Shown: in pieces, positions 46,041 to 53,014 of the stretch | How positions within the stretch are numbered: the stretch's first letter is position 1 | Layout of the letters: each line of letters begins with the position of its first letter | Source: Bacilli bacterium | Lineage (GTDB): Bacteria; Bacillota_I; Bacilli_A; RF39; UBA660 | Length of the DNA stretch: 53,014 bases | Direction of reading: 5' to 3' | NCBI GenBank assembly: GCA_017477845.1 | Contig: JAFUTR010000057.1 | Span: 1 to 53,014 of the forward strand | The notes under the pieces: generated by a model | What the model was told of the DNA's origin: nothing | Seen by the model: the letters and a program-made list of their open reading frames with translations, nothing else | Database searches by the model: none | Position numbers and translations under genes: made by a program

Positions 46041-46608
46041 AGTGGCGCATTATTCTAGTCAATAAAGTATTGCGAAGACGAGGTTAAAATATCGTTAAAA
46101 GGCACATCTATGAAACGTTTTGTGCTTGCTTTATACGCCCAGTATGGGGTGAGTGCTGAATTTGAAGAATTCATGGACGATCGTAACGGCATACGGCAAC
46201 CGTTCCATTTATTCGTGGAGACCTAAAATTCGTGAATTTAATTAACTTTACTTTTACGACTTAGGCGTGAACCTATCTCGTGGCTAAAGCTATGGATAGA
46301 GTAGCCTGGTTTGAGTGATATTAGGGGATAGAGACAGCTTTATTATAGGTGTACATCTTTAATAATAGTATTGCTACTTGAAACTATTATTGCAAAAAAA
46401 CATAAGTAATATATCTATTGCCGAGGAAAACTCCTAGAATGTTGACTGATATAGGATTGTAGTGTGTACTAAGTGGTTATCAAGTAATAGAATAGGTAAC
46501 TATCTAATTAATCTTTTAAAAGGGAACTACTTAATTGGTAACGATTAAGCAAGATTAAGGGAAATCCAACTTGACCTTAAGTCACAAGGTTTACTATATC
46601 GGTGCCAT
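46041..46608 (+). ncRNA. OLE-like large structured RNA
   Basis: About 570 nt without an open frame, clearly richer in G and C than the flanks, rich in GAAGACGAGG-, GAGACC- and GGCAACCG-like tracts that look structured. The ends pair (TGGCGC at 46043-46048 with GTGCCA at 46602-46607), giving a closing helix. It has its own consensus promoter, and 13 bp after the 3' side of that helix a ribosome-binding site and the gene of a small membrane protein follow with no terminator. Size, closed ends and this partner gene fit OLE RNA, one of the largest structured bacterial RNAs, which works with the membrane protein OapA. tmRNA, RNase P and group I/II intron were considered and do not fit. The assignment rests on my recognition of context, not on a covariance search. 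Confidence 0.75.
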
Positions 46609-46629
46609 TTCATATTTTATTGAGGAATT

Positions 46630-47217
46630 ATGAAGGATAAAAAGTATAAAGAAAAATATTCTAAAAAAGTAAATAAAAAACCTATAAAAGATAAGAAAAA
46701 AGTAGATAAAACATGGGTATTAATAATATCCATTTTATCTTTTTTCATATCTTTGTTTTTTTCACTTCTTGGAGAAACAGTAATACCAAATGCTCATATA
46801 ATTATTAGTATCATTTTAATATTTGCCTTTATTTTCTTAGGAATACTATTCGATATGATAGGAATAGCTGTTACAGTAGCAGATTTAAGTACCTTTAATT
46901 CAATGGCAACTAAGAAAGTTCGTGGTGCTAAACTTGGTGTAAAATTAATAAAAAATGCTCCTAAAGTATCGAGCTTTTGTAATGATGTAATAGGAGACAT
47001 ATGCGGAATAATAAGTGGATCAACTGGAGTTAGCATAGCTATAATGATTAGTAATAAACTTGATATATCACTACTACCAATAACCATTTTAATAACAGCA
47101 TTAGTAGCAAGTATAACAATAGGTGGTAAAGCTTTAGGAAAAAGTTTTGCAATCAATAAAAGCAATTCTATTCTATATAAATTTGTATCATTTTTATCAT
47201 TTTTTTATAAGGAGTAG
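46630..47217 (+). CDS. oapA: OLE-associated membrane protein
   Basis: 195 residues: a very basic N-terminus (KKVNKKPIKDKKKVDK), four predicted membrane segments, and a conserved cytosolic stretch KVRGAKLGVKLIKNAPKVSS followed by FCNDVIGDICGIISGS. This matches what I recall of OapA, the protein that binds OLE RNA and recruits it to the membrane, where the complex affects responses to short-chain alcohols, cold and Mg2+. The basic N-terminus would suit RNA binding. GAGG precedes the ATG 22 bp after the RNA's closing helix. The capA-like gene follows 2 bp after the stop. Confidence 0.75.
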   Translation: MKDKKYKEKYSKKVNKKPIKDKKKVDKTWVLIISILSFFISLFFSLLGETVIPNAHIIISIILIFAFIFLGILFDMIGIAVTVADLSTFNSMATKKVRGAKLGVKLIKNAPKVSSFCNDVIGDICGIISGSTGVSIAIMISNKLDISLLPITILITALVASITIGGKALGKSFAINKSNSILYKFVSFLSFFYKE

Positions 47218-47219
47218 TT

Positions 47220-48386
47220 ATGAAGAAGTATAAATATACAATATTATCAATCTTTGCACTAATAGTTTTAATCTCATTATCAGTAATTTTTTTTAGTAAC
47301 TTAAAAAGAAATACTAATAAAGATAATATAGATAAAGAAATAAAAAAAGAGGAAATAAAAGAACCAGTTATTGAAGAGACTGAATTATCGATGATTATGG
47401 TTGGAGACTGCCTAATTCATGGAGCAATTTATGATGATGCTCGAAATAAACAAACTGGTGAATACAATTTCTATAAAATGATAGATTTGATGAAGCCAAT
47501 AATAAGTAAATATGATTTAGCATTTTATAATCAAGAATCAATATTAGGTGGAACTAGTCTTGGATTATCATCATACCCAAGATTTAATGCTCCTCAAGAA
47601 GTGGGAGATGCCTTTATTGATGCTGGATTTAATATGGTTTCTCTTGCTAATAATCATTCACTAGATAAAGGAGAACAAGGAATTCTTTCATCGCTTGATT
47701 ATTGGAAAAAGAAAGAAAATGTCATGACCTCTGGTAGTTATAGAAGTTTTGAAGAAAGAGATAAAGATGTTATTTTTGAAAAGAATGGAATTACTTATAG
47801 TCTTTTATCTTACACAACAACGACAAATGGATTAAATAGACCAAAAGGAAAAGAATATCTTGTAAATGTTTATGATAAAGAACAAGTTAAAAAAGATGTT
47901 GAAAGGTTAAGAGATAAAGTTGATTTATTAATTGTGTCTATGCATTGGGGAGAAGAATATACGCATACTCCTACAAATGAACAAATAGAAATAGCTAATT
48001 ATCTTGCTTCTCTTAATGTAGATATAGTAGTAGGTCATCATCCACATGTATTACAACCTATTGACTTTATAGGTAAAACTGTGATAATATACTCACTTGG
48101 AAACTTTATAGCATCCCAGTATGGAGTAGAAAAACTAACTGGATTAATGGTTTCTTTAACTGTAAACAAAACAACAACAGATGGCATATCAACTGTGTCA
48201 TTAAGTAATGTAAATGCAGAACTATCATATGTTTATTCAATTAAAGATAGCTACAGGCATAGTTATAGATTATATCCGTATGAAGAGTTAAATGATAAGT
48301 TATTAAGTGGATATAAGACATACTATGACAAATTTATGTCTATTGTGACAAGTAAAAGTGATAAAATTTCGTATAAACCAATATAA
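47220..48386 (+). CDS. CapA-family (poly-gamma-glutamate synthesis-like) metallophosphatase
   Basis: 388 residues, one N-terminal membrane segment (about 8-25) and an extracellular CapA domain: MIMVGDCLIHGAIYDD, FYNQESILGG, MVSLANNHSLDKGEQG, IVSMHWGEEYTH, VVGHHPHVLQPIDF and SLGNFIASQ, the metal-site residues of calcineurin-like enzymes. The family is involved in capsule or cell-surface polymer processing; the true substrate is unknown here. No capB or capC is nearby. Confidence 0.85.
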   Translation: MKKYKYTILSIFALIVLISLSVIFFSNLKRNTNKDNIDKEIKKEEIKEPVIEETELSMIMVGDCLIHGAIYDDARNKQTGEYNFYKMIDLMKPIISKYDLAFYNQESILGGTSLGLSSYPRFNAPQEVGDAFIDAGFNMVSLANNHSLDKGEQGILSSLDYWKKKENVMTSGSYRSFEERDKDVIFEKNGITYSLLSYTTTTNGLNRPKGKEYLVNVYDKEQVKKDVERLRDKVDLLIVSMHWGEEYTHTPTNEQIEIANYLASLNVDIVVGHHPHVLQPIDFIGKTVIIYSLGNFIASQYGVEKLTGLMVSLTVNKTTTDGISTVSLSNVNAELSYVYSIKDSYRHSYRLYPYEELNDKLLSGYKTYYDKFMSIVTSKSDKISYKPI

Positions 48387-48390
48387 AGGT

Positions 48391-48419
48391 TTGAAAAAGA
48401 TTAGAATAAATGTTATAGT
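48391..48419 (+). promoter_or_regulatory. Promoter of the resident phosphodiester-glycosidase pair
   Basis: TTGAAA (48391-48396), exactly 17 nt, TATAGT (48414-48419), 20 bp before the ATG. Confidence 0.65.
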
Positions 48420-48438
48420 TTTATAGTAGGTGATTTTG

Positions 48439-49047
48439 ATGAGACAACAATATGTAAAATTATTTAGTTTCCTTCTTGGATTAACATTTATATTTAGTGG
48501 AGTAATTTACACTTTTGTAAGTACATACAAGAATGAAAGGGAAGAAAAGAAAAAAGAAGAAGTTATCATTGCTGATGAGATAGGTAATGTTTATAAAACT
48601 TTTTATAAAAAGACTGATGAATTAAGTACATTTAGAAAAGATTTAATAAAAGATTTCGATGAATATGTATCATATTATTCAGAAATGGAAGAAGGATATG
48701 ATGATATAGTTGACAATTTTAAAGAGTATGAAGAACAAGTTAAAGAAATAGAAGATGCATCTTCTTACTTAAAAGATAAATGTACATCTAAATATAGTAG
48801 TAGTGATGCAAATGAAAAATGTAATTACTATTACATTTACTTAGAAAAAGCTATCAATATGTTTGTAGAAGATATTAAGTTCTTCAATAACAAAATAGAT
48901 GAATATAATAAATGGATAGAACAAGAAAATGAAAACGAAATAAGTGAAAAGACATATAAAAAATTAGAAAAATATGATAACAAAAAATATATAGATTATG
49001 TTGATTTAAATAAAGATGGAACATATTTAGGAATGAACAACGATTAG
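48439..49047 (+). CDS. Membrane-anchored coiled-coil protein (resident paralogue)
   Basis: 202 residues; one N-terminal membrane segment (about 10-30), then a long charged coiled coil with two Cys (KDKCTSKYSS and NEKCNYYY). It has the same plan and the same downstream partner as the Element 1 protein at 6111-6662. Not a recognised family. The ATG at 48439 follows GTAGGTGA; a GTG at 48430 is inside it. The pairing, seen twice, implies that the two proteins work together at the cell surface. Confidence 0.7.
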   Translation: MRQQYVKLFSFLLGLTFIFSGVIYTFVSTYKNEREEKKKEEVIIADEIGNVYKTFYKKTDELSTFRKDLIKDFDEYVSYYSEMEEGYDDIVDNFKEYEEQVKEIEDASSYLKDKCTSKYSSSDANEKCNYYYIYLEKAINMFVEDIKFFNNKIDEYNKWIEQENENEISEKTYKKLEKYDNKKYIDYVDLNKDGTYLGMNND

Positions 49048-49058
49048 GAGGATTTAAA

Positions 49059-50327
49059 ATGAAATTTAATCTTTTACCAAGAAAAAAACTAAGTAGAATT
49101 TTTATACCATTGGGGATTATTTTATTTCCTCTTTTTTCTAGCTTTTATGTGGTATCAATTTACAGTAATGATTTAATAAGTAATAAAATGTCACTTCCAG
49201 TATTAGTAATTGCTTTATTCTCATTATTCTTATTAATAACTGGAATAATTTTTAGAAAAACAGGAACTGATGTAGTTAAAACAAAATTAAGAAAGCCATT
49301 TAGATATGCACTGGTAGTAGTAGCAGCATTATATGTAATTGGAGGTTACTCTGTTTTAGCACTTTTATATTTACCTGGATCAGGATTTAAAGATTGGTTA
49401 ATTACAACAGCAATGACAACAATGAATCATCAATATTTAGCAACATGGTTTTATGATTCATATGATGTTAATATAGTTCTTGCCAACAACTCAGTAATAG
49501 AAAGTGGAGAAGATACAAACCCTAATCTTATTAATTTTGAAGAAGCAAACTTTAATCAAGTAACATATAAAAATGAATTTGAAAAAGAAATTCTTACTAA
49601 AGATGAAGGAAATGATTTATATAAAATAGTTGAAATAGACCGTGATGGATTAAAAGGTAAAATGGCAGTAATATATGATCCATCTCATGTTAAATTAGGT
49701 GTATCAAAAGGTACTGGAACAAGTCTTCAATCAGCATATGGACAATTCATAACAGAAATAGCAAGTAGATATAATGCAACAATAGCCATAAATGCTGGAG
49801 GATTCTATGACCCAGATTGGAATTCAACTGGAGGAGTTCCACATGGAGTTGTTATTTCAGAAGGAAAATTGATTGCAAACAATGTAAGAGCAAATTCAAC
49901 AGGTGGTATCATTGGATTTAATGAAGATAATAAATTAATACTTGCAAGAATGAGCGCAAAAGAAGCACTAGCAAATGGAATAAGAGATGCAGTAGATTTT
50001 GGGCCATTCTTAATCGTTAATGGTAAATCATCATTTATTAATGGAAATGGTGGTTGGGGAGATGCTCCAAGAAGTGCAATTGCTCAAAGACAAGATGGAA
50101 TTGTCCTACTTCTAGTAATAGATGGAAGACAGGTAGGATATCCAGGAGCAGATATGAATGATTTAACAAAAGTACTTTTAGAATATGGAGCAATAAATGC
50201 AGCAAACTTAGATGGTGGTACATCATCTGCTATGGAAATGAATGGAGAAATAATTACTAATCCAAGAAATGGTAATTTCCAAGCAAAAACAAGACCAGTT
50301 CCAAATGCATGGATAGTTGTTGAATAG
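49059..50327 (+). CDS. Phosphodiester glycosidase (NAGPA-domain) membrane protein (resident paralogue)
   Basis: 422 residues; three N-terminal membrane segments, then the NAGPA domain with AINAGGFYDPDWNSTGG, GGIIGF, GPFLIVNGK, AQRQDGIVLLLVIDGR and AANLDGGTSS. It is the chromosomal counterpart of the Element 1 copy. The neighbouring capA-like gene makes a role in surface-polymer modification attractive, as inference. AGGAGG precedes the ATG, 11 bp after the partner gene. Confidence 0.87.
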   Translation: MKFNLLPRKKLSRIFIPLGIILFPLFSSFYVVSIYSNDLISNKMSLPVLVIALFSLFLLITGIIFRKTGTDVVKTKLRKPFRYALVVVAALYVIGGYSVLALLYLPGSGFKDWLITTAMTTMNHQYLATWFYDSYDVNIVLANNSVIESGEDTNPNLINFEEANFNQVTYKNEFEKEILTKDEGNDLYKIVEIDRDGLKGKMAVIYDPSHVKLGVSKGTGTSLQSAYGQFITEIASRYNATIAINAGGFYDPDWNSTGGVPHGVVISEGKLIANNVRANSTGGIIGFNEDNKLILARMSAKEALANGIRDAVDFGPFLIVNGKSSFINGNGGWGDAPRSAIAQRQDGIVLLLVIDGRQVGYPGADMNDLTKVLLEYGAINAANLDGGTSSAMEMNGEIITNPRNGNFQAKTRPVPNAWIVVE

Positions 50328-50356
50328 TTTACAACCAAATAATTGTAAACTTTTGT
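50325..50356 (+). terminator. Terminator after the resident pair
   Basis: AGTTTACAA and TTGTAAACT pair, then TTTT. Confidence 0.75.
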
Positions 50357-50414
50357 CTAAATTATTGAAAAAAGATTTTTAATAATATATTCTTAAAATA
50401 GGGAAGGTGATAGA

Positions 50415-50618
50415 GTGATATATCCATCAATTGATAAACTTTTAAATGTAGTTAGTTCAAAATATGAATTAGTACATATTGCTGCAAGACGTAGTAAAGA
50501 AATAACTTTAACTAATCACTTACAAATGCCTGCCAATAAATATGTATCAAAGAAAAACATTGGTAGAGCACTTGAAGAAATAGCAGAAGGTTATATTAAA
50601 ATTAAATATAATGAATAG
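50415..50618 (+). CDS. rpoZ: RNA polymerase omega subunit
   Basis: 67 residues: MIYPSIDKLLNVVSSKYELV and HIAARRSKEI are the RpoZ signature (the SKYxLVxxAxxRA helix that clamps the beta-prime C-terminus). The start is GTG at 50415 after GGAAGG. It is a single-gene unit here, without the usual gmk or priA neighbours. Confidence 0.92.
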   Translation: MIYPSIDKLLNVVSSKYELVHIAARRSKEITLTNHLQMPANKYVSKKNIGRALEEIAEGYIKIKYNE

Positions 50619-50640
50619 ACACTTATGTGTCTTTTTATTT
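50617..50640 (+). terminator. Terminator after rpoZ
   Basis: AGACAC-TTAT-GTGTCT followed by TTTTATTTT. Confidence 0.85.
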
Positions 50641-50722
50641 TAAAAAAATGTAAAATAGAATTATAATTGTTGACTCTAAAATAAATAAATAATTATAATA
50701 TTAAACTAGAAAGTGTGATTTA

Positions 50723-51472
50723 ATGAAAATACTAAAATATGAAAAAAAGAAAAATGGCATGTATCAAGTGTTTTTAGAAAACGGAAATAATGTTGACATA
50801 CATGAAGAAATAATACTTAAATATGGTTTATTAATTAAAAAGAATACAACTGATTCTGAACTTGAGAAAATGCTCGATGAAAACAAAATATATATAGGAT
50901 ATAATCTTGCAATAAAATATCTATCTAAAAAAATGAGAACTAAAAAAGAAATTATAGACTATTTATCAAAAAATAATATTGATAATAATTCCATAGTAAA
51001 GATAATAGAATTACTTAATAAAGATAATTATTTGGATGAGAAAACATATATTTCATCATATATTAATGATAGAATACTTCTAAGTTATGATGGGCCTAGA
51101 AAGATAAAAGATAAATTAATGTCATTAGGATTAAAAGAGAATTATATCGATGAAGGATTAACTATATTTAATAGTAAAATTTCAAGAGAAAAGATTGGAA
51201 AGATTGCTGAAAAAATGATTAAAACTAATAAAAGTAAAAGTAGCTTTATCTTAAAGAATAAAATAATTAATTATATTTATAATCTTGGTTACTATAAAGA
51301 TGATATTATGAGTATTATTGATAACATTAAATTTAAAAATGATTTAGATATTGCTAAAAAAGAATATGAAAAAATATATAAGAGATTATCTAAAAAGTAT
51401 AGTGGAAGTGATCTTGAATATAGAGTAAAACAAAAAATGTATGCTCTTGGTTTTAATAATTTTAGTGAATAA
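50723..51472 (+). CDS. recX: Regulatory protein RecX
   Basis: 249 residues, built of three-helix tandem repeats: AIKYLSKKMRTKKEIIDYLS, LNKDNYLDEKTYISSYINDR and DGPRKIKDKLMSLGLKENYI. RecX binds within the RecA filament groove and limits strand exchange. The length agrees with Firmicute RecX with an extended N-terminus. recA is not in the window. Confidence 0.9.
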   Translation: MKILKYEKKKNGMYQVFLENGNNVDIHEEIILKYGLLIKKNTTDSELEKMLDENKIYIGYNLAIKYLSKKMRTKKEIIDYLSKNNIDNNSIVKIIELLNKDNYLDEKTYISSYINDRILLSYDGPRKIKDKLMSLGLKENYIDEGLTIFNSKISREKIGKIAEKMIKTNKSKSSFILKNKIINYIYNLGYYKDDIMSIIDNIKFKNDLDIAKKEYEKIYKRLSKKYSGSDLEYRVKQKMYALGFNNFSE

Positions 51473-51473
51473 A

Positions 51474-51508
51474 AAAATAGCTTTGATTCATTCAAAGCTA
51501 TTTTATTT
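51474..51508. terminator. Bidirectional terminator between recX and prsA
   Basis: AAATAGCTTTGA and TCAAAGCTATTT form a 12-bp stem flanked by A and T runs, between convergent genes. Confidence 0.9.
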
Positions 51509-52488
51509 TATTGATTAGTTGTGTTATAAATATAGTTTTCATATTGACTATTCAAATCTGAATCTTCAATTTTCATACCATTATCACTTCTTAGTTCATC
51601 AAGTGCCTTATAACTTAAAGTAGAATCAGCACTAATTTTACGATCTGCTAAAGTTTCAACTATTTCTTCTTTAGCATCTTCAATAGGATCTTTATCATAT
51701 TCTTTAGTTTTTAATATAATATGATATCCAAACTGTGTTTTTACAGGTTCTGTTGTATACTTTCCAACTTCAAGAGCATAAGCAGCTTTTTCGAATTCTT
51801 CAACCATATCTCCACTTCCAAATCTACCTAAAGCTCCACCCTCAGAAGCACTACCATCTTTAGAATATGTTTTAGCTAATTCAGCAAAATCTTCACCATT
51901 GTTTAATTTTTCAATCACTTCTTTAGCAGTATTTAATGCCTCTTCTTCTGCTTTAGCTTTCTCTTCGTCAGTAGCATCATCACTATAATCAGCGGTAATC
52001 AAGATATGACTTGCTTCGATATCTGCTATAAATTCATCATTATAATAAGTTTCAATTTCACTATCGGTAACTAATCCTTTAACATAATCTTTAACAGCTT
52101 GATTTCTTCTATAACTTAATCTATAGATTTCTTGAAGTTCAGAAACATCTTGTATTCCATAACGAGCTCTTGCATATTCATCAAATGTACTATATGATTG
52201 TGCATAAACAAATTTATAATATGTTTCATCATTAGTTCTTTGATTTTCAATATACTTTAACTCTTCATCTGTTTCCTCATATTTATCAGAAAGAATTTTT
52301 TCATCAACCATGTCGATAAGCATACTTAGTGCATATTTATTCTTCATTTCATCATATAAATCATCAACAGAAATTTTTTCATTTGTAAGACTTACGACAG
52401 CCTCCTGTCCATTTTTTAATTTTGGTATTTGCCTACATCCAGTTAGTAACAACATAACTGAAAGAGAAGCAATCATTACTTTTTTCAT
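51508..52488 (-). CDS. prsA: PrsA-like foldase lipoprotein (parvulin-type peptidyl-prolyl isomerase)
   Basis: 326 residues. Lipobox LLLTGC near residue 17 anchors it outside the membrane. The parvulin domain (about 165-265) shows ASHILITADYSDD, NNGEDFAELAKTYSKDGSAS, GGALGRFGSGDMVEEFEKAA and TQFGYHIILKTKE. It helps exported proteins fold. The start is ATG 52488 with AAAGGAGA; a GTG at 52503 overlaps the ribosome-binding site. Confidence 0.9.
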   Translation of the reverse strand: MKKVMIASLSVMLLLTGCRQIPKLKNGQEAVVSLTNEKISVDDLYDEMKNKYALSMLIDMVDEKILSDKYEETDEELKYIENQRTNDETYYKFVYAQSYSTFDEYARARYGIQDVSELQEIYRLSYRRNQAVKDYVKGLVTDSEIETYYNDEFIADIEASHILITADYSDDATDEEKAKAEEEALNTAKEVIEKLNNGEDFAELAKTYSKDGSASEGGALGRFGSGDMVEEFEKAAYALEVGKYTTEPVKTQFGYHIILKTKEYDKDPIEDAKEEIVETLADRKISADSTLSYKALDELRSDNGMKIEDSDLNSQYENYIYNTTNQ

Positions 52489-52631
52489 AAACTCTCCTTT
52501 CACGCGTACATAAATATAATAACAAAAAATAATAAATTAAACAATAATTTAAAACAAAATAGTCTATTATAAGAACATTTTTCATAAAAATCCATAAAAT
52601 ACTATGACTATGGAAAAGGAGGACTATATTT

Positions 52632-52712
52632 ATGAATAATTATGCTTCATCATCTGCAATTGTTTTAGTATTATTTATCTTATTAGTAATTATCATTGGT
52701 TCATGGAATTAA
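52632..52712 (+). CDS. YjcZ-family sporulation micro-protein
   Basis: 26 residues, MNNYASSSAIVLVLFILLVI plus IIGSWN: a short polar start and one membrane helix ending in GxSW, the plan of YjcZ/YjcM-type proteins seen in sporulating Firmicutes. AAGGAGG precedes the ATG. It is too short for ordinary gene finders. Confidence 0.7.
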   Translation: MNNYASSSAIVLVLFILLVIIIGSWN

Positions 52713-52750
52713 AACTCTTATGAATATAAGTCATATTAAAGGAGGTAAAT

Positions 52751-52855
52751 ATGCAAAATAACGATAACAATTGCAATAGCAATAATGGATTTGTAATGAT
52801 TGTTGTAATATATATTTTATTAGCAATTATCATCAAAGGATCTATTTTTTGCTAA
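52751..52855 (+). CDS. Second YjcZ-like micro-protein
   Basis: 34 residues: an Asn-rich start with Cys (MQNNDNNCNSNNG), then the membrane helix FVMIVVIYILLAIII and a KGSIFC end. AGGAGG precedes the ATG. It resembles the previous micro-protein and probably arose from it; the coding status rests on the strong ribosome-binding site and similarity in plan. Confidence 0.6.
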   Translation: MQNNDNNCNSNNGFVMIVVIYILLAIIIKGSIFC

Positions 52856-53014
52856 TTTTTTGGTTTTTAAATTTATGGTGAAATGAAAAATTAAGTGCAA
52901 CATGCATTTAATCTTTTCATATTATTTAAAATTGAAGGACTAAATGAAACAAAAAGAAGTAATTTTTCTAAAAAAAATACAATATATGTGTTCAAGTTAG
53001 TATTTCAGGGCATG

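Noticed and set aside
46041-46608. tmRNA, RNase P RNA, T-box or group I/II intron for the large structured RNA
   Set aside because: No tRNA-like end or tag frame, no RNase P core, no following aminoacyl-tRNA gene and no intron-encoded protein; the membrane-protein partner fits OLE RNA better.
52916-53014. Short frame at the right edge (starting MKQKEVIFLKKI, about 18 codons)
   Set aside because: Only a weak ribosome-binding site and no recognisable similarity; nothing else is seen in the last 150 bases.

Overview
The window is very AT-rich, uses the standard code (TGA is a normal stop, for example at the end of ligA), and comes from a spore-forming low-GC Firmicute (Bacillota), probably an uncultured gut lineage. 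Evidence for this is a CotD-like coat protein, two YjcZ-type mini-proteins, a SpoIID-like/peptidoglycan-binding protein, and rpoZ, recX, pcrA, ligA and prsA of Firmicute type. No tRNA, rRNA or CRISPR array was recognised.

1-4.1 kb is an accessory margin: the tail of a YoaP-like acetyltransferase, an O-methyltransferase, a decayed ISL3-family insertion sequence, a broken PD-(D/E)XK-like gene, then a thioester/SpaA-type surface adhesin with its own small sortase.

4.1-22.7 kb is the main attraction. An ancestral minus-strand ABC importer operon (substrate-binding protein, ATPase, permease) has been split by two serine-recombinase elements. Element 1 (about 2.9 kb, 5030-7939) sits in the ATPase gene, is bounded by a perfect 12-bp direct repeat, and carries a recombinase plus a membrane-protein/phosphodiester-glycosidase gene pair. 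Element 2 (about 13.26 kb, 9046-22306) sits in the binding-protein gene and carries a recombinase, potABCD, a putrescine carbamoyltransferase/antiporter/agmatine deiminase operon without carbamate kinase, an Rpn-type nuclease, and a complete diversity-generating retroelement (DGR: target with VR, TR, avd, reverse transcriptase). Removing each insert rejoins the host gene exactly in frame (753 and 984 nt). The DGR target is preceded by a promoter whose -35/-10 spacer contains a G10 tract, suggesting phase-variable expression on top of A-directed hypermutation.

22.8-32 kb: uracil permease, two zinc-ribbon paralogues, a LysM / beta-sandwich / SpoIID-PGB operon that looks spore- or envelope-related, an acyl-CoA synthetase-like enzyme and a hybrid histidine kinase. 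32-34.8 kb (minus): a WXG100-type cluster with a lysozyme-domain protein. 34.9-46 kb: a zincin-like protein, pcrA, a nucleotidyltransferase, a serpin, a broken HD-hydrolase gene, ligA, a Nudix protein, CotD-like protein, GNAT, DMT transporter and an unknown protein.

46.0-47.2 kb holds a roughly 570-nt structured RNA followed at once by a membrane-protein gene; I read these as OLE RNA and its partner OapA. Then come CapA, the resident chromosomal paralogues of the Element 1 cargo pair, rpoZ, recX, a PrsA-like foldase lipoprotein (minus) and two YjcZ-like micro-proteins.
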